DNA from: Bog-756 sp963727955
GTDB lineage: Bacteria > Actinomycetota > Acidimicrobiia > Acidimicrobiales > RAAP-2
Assembly: GCA_963727955.1 (NCBI GenBank)
Contig: CAVSII010000010.1
Span: 62,001-126,000, forward strand
Length of the DNA stretch: 64,000 nt
Reading direction: 5' to 3'
A program made the position numbers and the translations under genes. Position 1 is the stretch's first letter; every line of letters begins with the position of its first letter. Under the pieces are notes generated by a model that ran no database searches, was not told the origin of the DNA, and saw only the letters and a list, made by a program, of their open reading frames with translations. Shown here piece after piece: positions 37,361-45,662 of this stretch.

Positions 37361-38374
37361 TCACGCTGAGGTGGGACCGGTCGGGGCCGCCGTCCACGGA
37401 GGAGCTAAACCCTCGATGGCAGCCTCGAGACTGACGCCGATTGGGATGACCGCCATCACCGGAATGCCGACTCCGTTGGCCACGTAGCGACCGACATGGG
37501 CACGACAGGCATCGAACGATCCATGGACGATGAGTGAGTCGACGACCTCGTCGGGAATGCTCGCCAGTGCACCCTTCCGGTCACCCGTCCGCCAGGCCGT
37601 CCACATCGGCTCCAAGACAGATCCTCGCCCCAGCCAGCGATGAAATTCGGCGTAAACCCCAACATTGAGGTAGGCGGCGATCATCCGGCGTCCAACGGCG
37701 CGCACGGTTTCGGTGTCCTCTGAGGGACATACGAATATCCGGGCGGCTACCGGAATGTCGGCCCCGAGCTCAGGCGTCACCGTCAAAACATCCTCCGCCG
37801 AAAGCCAATTGATGATGACGCCATCTGCCTCGCGGCCGGCCAGTTTCAACATGCCGGGGCGCAGAGCGGCCAGGAATATGGGCGGTGGATTTTCGACGGG
37901 TCGGGCCAGTCGGAAGCCACGTACAGCGAACGTCGGGTAGTCGTTGTCGACCTTCTCACCCGCCAGTGCCGCCCTCAAGAACCGGATGGTGTCGCGCACC
38001 CGTCTGTAGGGCTCGGTGAAAGGGATTCCGTTCCACCGGCTGACGATGACATCAGACGAGGTTCCCAATCCCAGCGTGAACCGACCGGGGGCAGCCTCGG
38101 CCATGGCGGCGACGCTCTGGGCCAGGAGAGCAGGACCTCGGGTATAGGCGGGAATGATCGCTACACCCAAGTTGAGAGTCGGCGACCACGCCGAAGCCAG
38201 CGCCAATGGGGTGAATCCATCGGATCCATCGGTTTCGGCCGACCACACGTCCGTGTAGCCGAGCCTGACCAGCTCGGCGTACCACTGGCGGTGCTCCTCG
38301 AGGGTCACACCGTCAAAGGGCACCGTGATGCCGTACCGGGGTCCTGTGGGTGTTCCGAGGTCTCCCTGAGCCAT
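37361..38374 (-). CDS. F420-dependent LLM class oxidoreductase
   Basis: I take ATG 38374 (MAQGDLGTPTGPRYG, 337 aa); GTG 38401 is an in-frame alternative that also overlaps a good AGGAGG. The barrel is clear: YGITVPFDGVTLEEHRQWYA, WSAETDGSDGFTPLALASAW, LGVAIIPAYTRGPALLAQS, GRFTLGLGTSSDVIVSRWNG and NPPPIFLAALRPGMLKLAG. The latter motifs match mycobacterial F420-dependent oxidoreductases of unknown substrate. Convergent with purE. Confidence 0.9.
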   Translation of the reverse strand: MAQGDLGTPTGPRYGITVPFDGVTLEEHRQWYAELVRLGYTDVWSAETDGSDGFTPLALASAWSPTLNLGVAIIPAYTRGPALLAQSVAAMAEAAPGRFTLGLGTSSDVIVSRWNGIPFTEPYRRVRDTIRFLRAALAGEKVDNDYPTFAVRGFRLARPVENPPPIFLAALRPGMLKLAGREADGVIINWLSAEDVLTVTPELGADIPVAARIFVCPSEDTETVRAVGRRMIAAYLNVGVYAEFHRWLGRGSVLEPMWTAWRTGDRKGALASIPDEVVDSLIVHGSFDACRAHVGRYVANGVGIPVMAVIPIGVSLEAAIEGLAPPWTAAPTGPTSA

Positions 38375-38410
38375 GGGCCCCGTAATACACCCTCCTGGCA
38401 AGCTCCAGCC

Positions 38411-38812
38411 ATGAACTCCGACCGCGACAAGGCGACCCCGGCCATGCAGCTCACGCTTCCGCTCCCCTACCCCAAGGATCGTCCTGAGGCCCTCATCCGG
38501 ACCACAGGAACCGGACCGACGAGGGGAAAGACGAGAGTGGTGCGACCCAACCAGGCATCAGATGGACGCTCGGACACATCCCGGGGGAGGCGATCCCGCT
38601 CCTCCGGGGTGCCGAGCAGATTGGCCCCGACCGGTGGTCCGGGCAGGGCTCGGCCCTGGCGGCTCGATGAACGGACCTGCGAGATCGGTCGACGGGGCGT
38701 CGAGGCCGCCCGCGCCCTCCTTGGCGATCCCGCTGCGGGTGAGAAACGGGGGGCCACCGGCCAGATCGCAGCGCCAGAGAGCGACCGAAGACGGGCCGGC
38801 CGTGCCGCCTGA
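38411..38812 (+). CDS. Small basic protein of unknown function, 133 aa
   Basis: ATG 38411, divergent from the oxidoreductase with a 36-bp gap. Arg-rich, with a disordered middle. Only the C-terminal WRLDERTCEIGRRGVEAARAL looks like a folded helix and is conserved-looking (I recall similar 'GRRGVAAAR' helices in small actinobacterial proteins). No family assigned. Ends 26 bp before the next gene. Confidence 0.5.
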   Translation: MNSDRDKATPAMQLTLPLPYPKDRPEALIRTTGTGPTRGKTRVVRPNQASDGRSDTSRGRRSRSSGVPSRLAPTGGPGRARPWRLDERTCEIGRRGVEAARALLGDPAAGEKRGATGQIAAPESDRRRAGRAA

Positions 38813-38838
38813 GAGCTGACGGCACTACGGTCAGGAGC

Positions 38839-39720
38839 ATGCCGTCTGTCGCTGACCGACTCGACTACCCGCCTGAAGCCAGGCTACTGATTCTCAACTG
38901 CGCCGATCTGGGTCTGTGTCATGCCGCCACCGTGGGCGTCTATGAGGCCCTGCGCGAGGGCATAGGCACGAGCGCCTCGTTGATCGTCCCGGCGCCATGG
39001 GCACGGGAATCGGCATCACGATTTCGAGGCGACGATGTGGGCGTGCAGCTCACTCTCAACGCCGAGCTCGATCGGTACCGGTGGGGTCCGATCACCCAGG
39101 CCCCGTCCCTGTTGGACGGGGATGGTGGATTCCCGCGCACGGTCACAGATCTGTGGGATCACGCCGATATCGATGAGGTCCGCAGGGAATGCCGGGCCCA
39201 GGTCGAGCGAGCCGTTCTCTGGGGTTTCGACATCAGTTATCTCAATAGCCATCTCGATGCCCTGGTCATGCGCCCCGAGTTCTTCGATGTCTATCTCGAG
39301 CTGGCCGTTGACTTCGGTCTTCCCCTCCGGCTCCTCGACGCCGAAGCGGAACCCAACGTGGGATTTCCAGTTCGTCAGCTTGCGTCCGACGAGGGGGTTC
39401 TCTTTGCCGATCGTTTTGCCACATTGCCTGCCCCCGCTACCCGGCAATCCTTCGTCGACCTTCTGGCCGGTCTCGAGCCGGGCGTCACTGAACTGACGCT
39501 CCGTCCGGCCATCGACACACCCGAGGTGCGGGCGATCGCATCCGATTGGCGAGAACGAGTGGCGGATCATGTGCTTTTGGTGGCCGATCGCGGCTTTGGA
39601 CAACTCATCACCGATGCCGGGGTCACTCTGATCGGCTATCGACAGCTGCGAGACGCCATGCGGGGAAACCAGTCTGATGCCACCTTTGGCAATGCGCCTG
39701 AGGTGATTCGAAGAGGCTGA
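38839..39720 (+). CDS. ChbG/YdjC-HpnK-like carbohydrate deacetylase family protein, altered metal site
   Basis: 293 aa from ATG 38839. LLILNCADLGLCHAATVGVY matches the family's first motif, normally LIVNADDFGLS; the first Asp of the pair is shifted or replaced (NCADLG). GVQLTLNAELDRYRWGP corresponds to GLHLTL, with Gln in place of the metal-binding His. YLNSHLDALVMRPEFFDVY keeps the later NSHxD/E motif. Overall length and order agree with the family, which removes N-acetyl groups from oligosaccharides, but two ligand changes suggest a different reaction or none. Confidence 0.75.
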   Translation: MPSVADRLDYPPEARLLILNCADLGLCHAATVGVYEALREGIGTSASLIVPAPWARESASRFRGDDVGVQLTLNAELDRYRWGPITQAPSLLDGDGGFPRTVTDLWDHADIDEVRRECRAQVERAVLWGFDISYLNSHLDALVMRPEFFDVYLELAVDFGLPLRLLDAEAEPNVGFPVRQLASDEGVLFADRFATLPAPATRQSFVDLLAGLEPGVTELTLRPAIDTPEVRAIASDWRERVADHVLLVADRGFGQLITDAGVTLIGYRQLRDAMRGNQSDATFGNAPEVIRRG

Positions 39721-40061
39721 CCCGAACCGGCTGATCCCCCCGGGGCCGGTCGAGCCGGGTCCGGTGGTCTGGCCGGGCCCGCTGGTTCGGTCGAGGTCGG
39801 GTGGTCGGGCCGGGTCCCTGGTTCGGTCGAGGTCGGGTGGCCGGGTCCGGTGGCCGCTGGTCGGTTTTGGCCGGTGGTCGGTGGTGGCCAGCGGTGTGGC
39901 CCGAGGGTGGGCGCGGCTCAGCCAGGAATTCTGGTGGGTCCGTCGGTCGGAGCGCACCGTGGAGAAGCTGGTACCGTCAGACCTCCCGATGGTCGGCCTG
40001 ATCGGGATCGAGATCCAGTCCCCAATCCAACGGGTACCCCCGTTATCCTGAGGGATCACCG
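39721..40061. other. Intergenic region, 341 bp, with tandem repeats
   Basis: Contains the 36-bp array at 39782-39853 and a wider GGTC/CCGG-rich surround, strongly G-skewed on the + strand. No gene recognised on either strand; the open frames across it are a consequence of the repeat. Confidence 0.6.
39782..39853. repeat. 36-bp (2 x 18) tandem repeat, two units
   Basis: ctggttcggtcgaggtcg followed by an 18-bp ggtgg-type half occurs at 39782-39817 and again at 39818-39853; the second half-unit of the second copy is diverged. The two 18-bp halves are themselves related. Same class of sequence as the arrays at 34.1, 51.4 and 58.4 kb. Confidence 0.85.
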
Positions 40062-40991
40062 ATGGGAGATGCAGTGGCCGACCCCGAAGATCCGAACCAG
40101 GACCGTTCCGGCATTGTCGATGTGTCGAGCCGTTCGATTGACACCGCTCCCTCTGCAGACCTCAAGCAAACGGCACCCGAACCCTCCGAATTCCCACTCC
40201 GTCCCGATGGTGACGGTTGCATCGGGACGGATCCCCGCCCCAAACGGGTGCCGCAGCTCGAGGATGCATCCCTCGGTCTGGACGACCAGCGATCGCAGGA
40301 CAGCCGCACCTCTCCGCGCCAAGGCGGCATCAGCGACCCCCTGGTGCTCGAAGACCTCCTATTGCTCGACCGGGATGGCAAGGAGCCAATCCGCATCGAC
40401 ACCCTCACGTTTGCCGACGACGGCATAGGCGTTACCCGATCCCGCGGCGACGGGACCCGGATACTGCCTTGGTCGTCGGTAGTGTCTCACGTGGTCGAGG
40501 CATGGAGTGGCGGGATCGCACCGGAATGGTGGGTCGACCCCGAACTCAATCGAAGTGATACGCATGATCGAGACTTGAGTTCGGTCACGGACCCTGGAGC
40601 TACCAACCGACCGTTACCGCATATCGACGCGGGAGCGCTGATAGGAATCCAGGCCTCTTCGGGAACCTATCGATTTCTGCTCCCAGGTGGAGATGCGCGT
40701 CAGCTGTCAGGCGCCATCAACGCTTTAGCCGTCAAACAGCACGGGATTGCCGGAGCGTCCTCGATCACACGAGTCGTGGCCTGGGGCCAGGACGTCGAAC
40801 GTCGCAAAGTGAAGCGCAAGCCACAGAGAAAGATCACCTGGCGGAAGGTCCAACCATTTCTGGTGGTCCTTCTCGTCCTATTCCTGGCCACTGCGGTCGC
40901 CCTCATCCTGCTGCAGAGCGCAGGGACGGTTCATCTTCCTTACCTGGGGGGCAACGGTGCCGGCACGCTGGGACCGCTCAAAACTCCGTAG
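40062..40991 (+). CDS. Tail-anchored membrane protein of unknown function
   Basis: 309 aa from ATG 40062, with GAGGGA 8 bases upstream. Residues 1-90 are polar and probably disordered. Residues about 95-235 form a mixed alpha/beta region (PLVLEDLLLLDRDGKEP, FADDGIGVTRSRGDGTRILP), then a basic stretch (RRKVKRKPQRKITWRKV) and one hydrophobic helix (PFLVVLLVLFLATAVALILL) before a short tail. By the positive-inside rule the large N-terminal part is cytoplasmic. I do not recognise a family. Its 3' end overlaps the SCP2 gene tail to tail by 14 bp. Confidence 0.72.
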   Translation: MGDAVADPEDPNQDRSGIVDVSSRSIDTAPSADLKQTAPEPSEFPLRPDGDGCIGTDPRPKRVPQLEDASLGLDDQRSQDSRTSPRQGGISDPLVLEDLLLLDRDGKEPIRIDTLTFADDGIGVTRSRGDGTRILPWSSVVSHVVEAWSGGIAPEWWVDPELNRSDTHDRDLSSVTDPGATNRPLPHIDAGALIGIQASSGTYRFLLPGGDARQLSGAINALAVKQHGIAGASSITRVVAWGQDVERRKVKRKPQRKITWRKVQPFLVVLLVLFLATAVALILLQSAGTVHLPYLGGNGAGTLGPLKTP

Positions 40992-41364
40992 AGTCGGCAA
41001 TTGTCTGGCGCAGACTCCGGTATTCGGGCGTGTTCATGGCCGTGAGGAGAGAGATCATCACGCCCATAGACCCGGCGACCTTCAGCCGTCCCTGCATGAA
41101 GGCGACACTGGGGTCGAGATCGCCTCGACTGAGGGAGGCGGCATCCTTGCGACTCAGGGTCAGGGTGACGTCGGGGCCCTCGACTGTTCCCTCGGCGCTT
41201 GCCTCCAGCCGACCATCATCCACGTCCCAGTAGCACGACACGGTCCCCTCTGGGCCATCGGTGATCTCGGCCACGATCCGAGCCGACAGTCCGGGGAACA
41301 ACGGCTGGGCGGCAACCATTGCCCGCGTCTCCTCAAACCACTCTGGGGACAACCATTTAGTCAT
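40978..41364 (-). CDS. SCP2 sterol-binding domain protein
   Basis: 128 aa from ATG 41364. FEETRAMVAAQPLFPGLSAR, YWDVDDGRLEASAEGTVEGP, DVTLTLSRKDAASLSRGDLD and AFMQGRLKVAGSMGVMISLL give the SCP2 fold that binds lipids or sterols. Stand-alone SCP2 proteins are common in actinobacteria with steroid or fatty acid catabolism; role here unknown. Confidence 0.88.
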   Translation of the reverse strand: MTKWLSPEWFEETRAMVAAQPLFPGLSARIVAEITDGPEGTVSCYWDVDDGRLEASAEGTVEGPDVTLTLSRKDAASLSRGDLDPSVAFMQGRLKVAGSMGVMISLLTAMNTPEYRSLRQTIADSTEF

Positions 41365-41473
41365 GACCCACCCAACTCGCTGTCTCCGAACCCGTTGCCC
41401 TCAGAGCCCATCTGCCCTCCTAGGCGATGCTACCGCCGAGATGCGTCGCCGGTCAGAGGCGAACTCACCGCTG

Positions 41474-42385
41474 TCAAGGGTGGGGCCGCACGCCGGCGAA
41501 GAGATCGGATTCCACAGGCCCCTCATCCGAGGGGCTCGCACCCGTGGATGCACCAGCAATCAGTGAAGGCGGGACGACTCGGGCCAGGCGGTAATCATCC
41601 AATGGGTGAATCGAGCGCATCACCTCGGGCGGAAGCCCGAACCAGAAGGGCGACTTCGGATCAACCTGGGTGGCGTGGGCCAGAAGCGCCTCACGCCGGA
41701 CGTCGGCAAACTCCGAGATGTCGATGGAAGCAGTGACCGGCTCAGAAGCAACCCCATCCCACCTCTTGCGCCACCCTTCGTCGAACGGGGACTCGAGCCC
41801 CAGTTCCAAGAATTTCTCGTGCACCTGTCGGAACCGGGCCACCGAAAACACGGTGTAGTACAGCTTGTTGACCTGCCAAACCGGGCCGATTTCCGGATAG
41901 AGATCCGAGTCAGCGGCGGCGTCGAAGGCGGCCAAGCCGATCTCGTGGACGCGCAGATGGTCAGGGTGCGGGTATCCCGATTGATCGTCGCCGTAGATCA
42001 CCATGACCTGGGGACGGGTACGGCGGACCACCTCCACCACTCGCCCGACGGCCTCATCGTGAGGCGCCTGGGCGAAGCTGAGAGGATTGGCGTTGGCCTC
42101 GGATCCGGCCATGCCCGAATCGCGATACCCCAGCATCACGACCTCGTCGTAGCCGATGATCTCGGCTGCCTGCGCCAGCTCCTGGCGACGCAGCTCGGCG
42201 AGCCGGGTATGGACCTCGGGCGTGTCGAGGGCGGGGTTCAGGACCTCTCCCTCCTCGCCACCGGTACAGCACACCAGCACCGTATGGATGCCCTCGGCAT
42301 GGTAGCGGGCCACGGTGCCGGCCCCCTTGGACGACTCGTCGTCGGGATGGGCATGAACGGTCAAAAGGCATAGCTGATCAGGCAC
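41474..42385 (-). CDS. mca: Mycothiol S-conjugate amidase
   Basis: 303 aa from GTG 42385. VHAHPDDESSKGAGTVARYH is the zinc motif with the KGAGT that separates Mca from MshB. HTVLVCCTGGEEGEVLNPAL, MLGYRDSGMAGSEANANP and SGYPHPDHLRVHEIG follow. Mca cleaves mycothiol S-conjugates, releasing mercapturic acids for export in detoxification. It implies that the organism makes mycothiol. Confidence 0.93.
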   Translation of the reverse strand: MPDQLCLLTVHAHPDDESSKGAGTVARYHAEGIHTVLVCCTGGEEGEVLNPALDTPEVHTRLAELRRQELAQAAEIIGYDEVVMLGYRDSGMAGSEANANPLSFAQAPHDEAVGRVVEVVRRTRPQVMVIYGDDQSGYPHPDHLRVHEIGLAAFDAAADSDLYPEIGPVWQVNKLYYTVFSVARFRQVHEKFLELGLESPFDEGWRKRWDGVASEPVTASIDISEFADVRREALLAHATQVDPKSPFWFGLPPEVMRSIHPLDDYRLARVVPPSLIAGASTGASPSDEGPVESDLFAGVRPHP

Positions 42386-42452
42386 ACGATCACGCTACCG
42401 GGCACCGAGGCCCTAAGCTTCAAAGGGCACGAATAAGGAAGGACCCATCAGC

Positions 42453-43250
42453 ATGAGCGTGATGAAGCGCCTGTCGGGAATAGTCCAGGCCAAGACCAAC
42501 AAACTGCTGGACAAAGCCGAGGACCCCCGCGAGTCCCTCGATCTGTCCTACCAAAAGCAACTGGAAAGCCTCCAAAAGGTCCGGCGGAGCGTCGCTGATG
42601 TCACCACAGCCAAGAAGAGGATCGAGCTCCAGGCGTCCCAGCTCCAGAAGAGCGCCGACAAGCTCCAGCAGCAGGCCAGGGCGGCTCTGACCCAGGGTAA
42701 CGAGGATTTGGCCCGAGAGGCCCTCAGTCGCCGTGAGGCCCTGGCCGACCAGCTCGGTGACCTCCAGACCCAGCATGAGCAGGTTGCCGCTCAGGAGCAG
42801 AAGCTGATCGACACCGCCCAGAAGCTGCAATCCCAGGTGGACGCCTTCCGCACCAAGAAGGAAACGATGAAGGCGACCTACACGGCGGCCGAGGCCCAGA
42901 CCAAGATCGGTGAGGCCGTTTCGGGCATTTCCGAGTCGATGGGTGACGCTGGGATGTCCATGCAGCGGGCCCAGGACAAGATCGACGGGATGCAGGCTCG
43001 GGCCGGCGCCATGGACGAACTGCTGGCATCCGGGGCCCTCACCGATCTGACCAACCCCGTGGACGATATTCAGGCGCAGCTGAACCAAGCTTCGACCACA
43101 TCAGCCGTCGACGCCCAGCTGGCTGCCCTCAAGGCCGAGGTAGGTGGTGGAGCGTTGCCAGCGGCCGAACCGGAAACGGCCGAGCCGGCCGAGCTGGTGG
43201 AGCCGGCCCAGCTGGTGGAGCCGGCCGAGCACGGGGAGACCTCGTCGTGA
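42453..43250 (+). CDS. pspA: PspA/IM30 family envelope-stress protein
   Basis: 265 aa from ATG 42453, with AAGGAAGGA about 9 bases upstream. MSVMKRLSGIVQAKTNKLLD is the amphipathic membrane helix; residues about 25-190 are a long coiled coil (VTTAKKRIELQASQLQ, DLAREALSRREALADQLGDL). The C-terminus has Glu/Pro/Ala-rich repeats. PspA binds stressed membrane and forms scaffolds related to ESCRT-III. It overlaps pspAA by 4 bp (GTGA), so the two are translationally coupled. Confidence 0.94.
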   Translation: MSVMKRLSGIVQAKTNKLLDKAEDPRESLDLSYQKQLESLQKVRRSVADVTTAKKRIELQASQLQKSADKLQQQARAALTQGNEDLAREALSRREALADQLGDLQTQHEQVAAQEQKLIDTAQKLQSQVDAFRTKKETMKATYTAAEAQTKIGEAVSGISESMGDAGMSMQRAQDKIDGMQARAGAMDELLASGALTDLTNPVDDIQAQLNQASTTSAVDAQLAALKAEVGGGALPAAEPETAEPAELVEPAQLVEPAEHGETSS

Positions 43251-43537
43251 TCGTCCGCATTCTGGGCGAGGCCCAGTACGACATACCCGACGAGGAACGG
43301 GACACCCTCGGGTCGTTGGACGCGGCGGTGACCAAAGCCGTGGACAACGGGGACTCGGACGCCTTCGCACAGGCGCTGGCCGATCTCACCGCGACCGTGC
43401 GTCGACTCGGGACACCTCTGACGGCCGACGACTTCGCTCCTTCCGACCTGGTGGTGCCCTTCCCGGACGCCACCCTCGAGGAAACGAAGGTGCTGCTGGC
43501 CGACACGGCAAACGGCTCGGGTTCCGAAGAACGCTGA
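43247..43537 (+). CDS. pspAA: PspA-associated protein PspAA
   Basis: 96 aa from GTG 43247. MIVRILGEAQYDIPDEERDT and LDAAVTKAVDNGDSDAFAQA match the small partner encoded after pspA in actinobacteria and archaea. Its contribution to Psp function is unknown. Its place between pspA and an htpX-type protease supports the assignment. Confidence 0.9.
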   Translation: MIVRILGEAQYDIPDEERDTLGSLDAAVTKAVDNGDSDAFAQALADLTATVRRLGTPLTADDFAPSDLVVPFPDATLEETKVLLADTANGSGSEER

Positions 43538-43547
43538 GATCGACCCC

Positions 43548-44486
43548 ATGAGTACTGCACGCAATATTCCTTCCGACCGTGGTCTGACGGTGCGGATGTT
43601 CACGACCGGCCTGATGATCGTGATCCTGTACGCAGCGGTCATCGGCTTGCTGATCGCCTTCGGGATCTCCTATGCCGTCGTCCTGGTCTTCGCCGCCATC
43701 ATCCTCTTCGTTCAATACTGGTTCTCGGACAAAATCGCCCTGTTCGGCATGGGTGGTCGGATCGTGACCCCCGAGCAGGCGCCCCAGCTGCACGGTGTCG
43801 TCGACCGGCTCTGCGCGCTGGCCGACATGAAGAAGCCACGGGTCGCCATTGCTGACACCGACGTTCCCAATGCCTTTGCCACCGGCAGAAGCCCCAACAG
43901 CGCCGTAGTGTGCGCCACATCGGGACTTATGCGGCGGCTGGATGAATCTGAACTAGAAGCGGTGCTCGCCCATGAGCTCTCCCATGTAGCCCACAGGGAC
44001 GTGGCCGTCATGACCATCGCCAGCTTCCTAGGAATGGTTGCCGGCATGATCACCCGGATCATGCTGTGGACGGGGTTACTCGGCGGGTTCGGGGGCGGCA
44101 ACCGCGGGAACAACCAGGGTGGAAACGACAATGCTGCGCTGGTCGAACTGGCCGTACTGGCCGTTTCGATCGTCGTCTACGCCATCAGCTTCCTGCTCAC
44201 GATGGCCCTCTCGCGTTACCGCGAGTTGGCAGCTGACCGGTCGGGCGCATTGTTAACCGGACGACCGTCGGCGCTGGCCTCGGCTCTGGTCAAGGTGACC
44301 GGCGAGATGTCGCGCATCCCTACCCGCGATCTTCGTGCCTCGGAGAGCTTCAATGCCTTCTATTTCACTCCCGCCATCGCCAAGAGCGGGGTCAGTCTCT
44401 CCACCCTGTTCTCGACCCATCCCACGCTCGAGAAGCGGCTTGCCCAGCTTGCCACCATCGAGGCAGAACTAGGTCGTCCTTCGTGA
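43548..44486 (+). CDS. htpX: M48 family membrane metalloprotease HtpX
   Basis: 312 aa from ATG 43548. Two N-terminal membrane helices (TTGLMIVILYAAVIGLLIAF, VVLVFAAIILFVQYWFSD) precede the zinc site VLAHELSHVAHRDVAVM and the downstream Glu ligand in RYRELAADRSGALL; two further helices lie between. HtpX degrades misfolded membrane proteins. It is the third gene of the Psp operon, 10 bp after pspAA. Confidence 0.95.
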   Translation: MSTARNIPSDRGLTVRMFTTGLMIVILYAAVIGLLIAFGISYAVVLVFAAIILFVQYWFSDKIALFGMGGRIVTPEQAPQLHGVVDRLCALADMKKPRVAIADTDVPNAFATGRSPNSAVVCATSGLMRRLDESELEAVLAHELSHVAHRDVAVMTIASFLGMVAGMITRIMLWTGLLGGFGGGNRGNNQGGNDNAALVELAVLAVSIVVYAISFLLTMALSRYRELAADRSGALLTGRPSALASALVKVTGEMSRIPTRDLRASESFNAFYFTPAIAKSGVSLSTLFSTHPTLEKRLAQLATIEAELGRPS

Positions 44487-44541
44487 GCCGCACTCTTCCA
44501 CGCCGTGATGCGGCCACCGGTTGTTCGACCATCACCCACTG

Positions 44542-45255
44542 ATGGGATTGCTCAACACCATCCTCGGACGGACAAAGCCGGTCCAATCCGATCTCGATGC
44601 GCTCTTTGCCTTACCCTCCGCCTCGATCACATTGCAAAGCGCTGCGGGGATGTCCTGTTCCGGCCATGCCGGTGTCTGCTTCAAACCTCCCACCGGACAG
44701 GGATTCGAGGAGATGCAAGCGGAGGTGGTCAAACTCCTCGCCATGGACGGAACGGACGGCTTCCAAAAAGCCGAGGATGCATACGGTTACCACTGGCTCG
44801 TGATCGAAGACAGCGACATCGAGGAGCTGGTGACCCGGATCCATCTGGTCAACTCCTCACTGGCCGATGCGGGATGGGGACCCCAACTGCTGTGTTCCGT
44901 TTTCGGTATAGCTGAACTGCCCGTCGGCGACGAACCACCGGAACTCACGGAATCTCTCGGAGAGTCTCAGCCGGCCGACGCTGCGGAGGCCGGCCAACCT
45001 CCTGCCTCTGGACCAGAGGCGGAAGTGACCGATTCCATGCCGGAGCCGACGGCTGGGCCGGGGAGGGTGATCCCGTCCACCGGCTACCTGGTCTACCTGT
45101 TCAAGCGGGGATCGTTCTATCCCTTCGTCCCCGCAGGACACGAGAAACGCGACACGGAAAGGGAACTCAGGCTGAAGAGCCTGGTAGCCGACGATCTGAG
45201 AATCGAACCTGACCTCGACCGTTGGTTCCCCTTGTGGGATCTACCAGTCGGGTGA
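44542..45255 (+). CDS. pspAB: PspA-associated protein PspAB
   Basis: I start at ATG 44542 (MGLLNTILGRTKPVQSDLDA), the family's usual N-terminus; a TTG at 44521 gives seven more residues. ALFALPSASITLQS, GHAGVCFKPPTGQGFEEM and AYGYHWLVIEDSDIEELVTR are the PspAB core; the final GYLVYLFKRGSFYPFVP and RWFPLWDLPVG are also typical. An acidic/Pro-rich insertion (about residues 130-175) splits the domain. Fourth gene of the operon; function unknown. Confidence 0.88.
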   Translation: MGLLNTILGRTKPVQSDLDALFALPSASITLQSAAGMSCSGHAGVCFKPPTGQGFEEMQAEVVKLLAMDGTDGFQKAEDAYGYHWLVIEDSDIEELVTRIHLVNSSLADAGWGPQLLCSVFGIAELPVGDEPPELTESLGESQPADAAEAGQPPASGPEAEVTDSMPEPTAGPGRVIPSTGYLVYLFKRGSFYPFVPAGHEKRDTERELRLKSLVADDLRIEPDLDRWFPLWDLPVG

Positions 45256-45277
45256 GAGCCCGAATGGCCCAGTCTGA

Positions 45278-45589
45278 TCAGTCGATTGCCCGACTGCCGG
45301 GAGCAATGCTGTCGATGGCTCGAGCCAGGTCGATGTCGAGTTGGGTAATCCCGCCGGCGTCGTGCGTGACCAGAGCCAAGGTGACCCGGTTGTAGCGAAT
45401 GTCGATGTCGGGATGGTGATTGCGATCCTCCGCCAGTTCCGCCACTCCGTTGACGAAGGCCATCGCCTCTTTGAATCCGTCGAAGACCACCACCCGGACG
45501 ATCCGTCCCCCAATCAACTCCCAGGTCGGAGCGCCGGTCTGGAGAAGGGTGGCGCGGACATCGTCATCGCTCAGGAGTGGCTGTCTCAC
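45278..45589 (-). CDS. 4a-hydroxytetrahydrobiopterin dehydratase (PCD/DCoH)
   Basis: 103 aa from ATG 45589. WELIGGRIVRVVVFDGFKEA, AELAEDRNHHPDIDIRYNRV and ALVTHDAGGITQLDIDLA form the whole single domain; HHPDI contains the active-site histidines. It recycles pterin cofactors after aromatic hydroxylation; no hydroxylase is nearby. Convergent with pspAB. Confidence 0.93.
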   Translation of the reverse strand: MRQPLLSDDDVRATLLQTGAPTWELIGGRIVRVVVFDGFKEAMAFVNGVAELAEDRNHHPDIDIRYNRVTLALVTHDAGGITQLDIDLARAIDSIAPGSRAID

Positions 45590-45662
45590 CGTTGTCTCAC
45601 GACCGAGTCCGTCGGAAATAACCGACAGTCGGTTGCCTCATGGTCTGGAATCCACTCATGAT

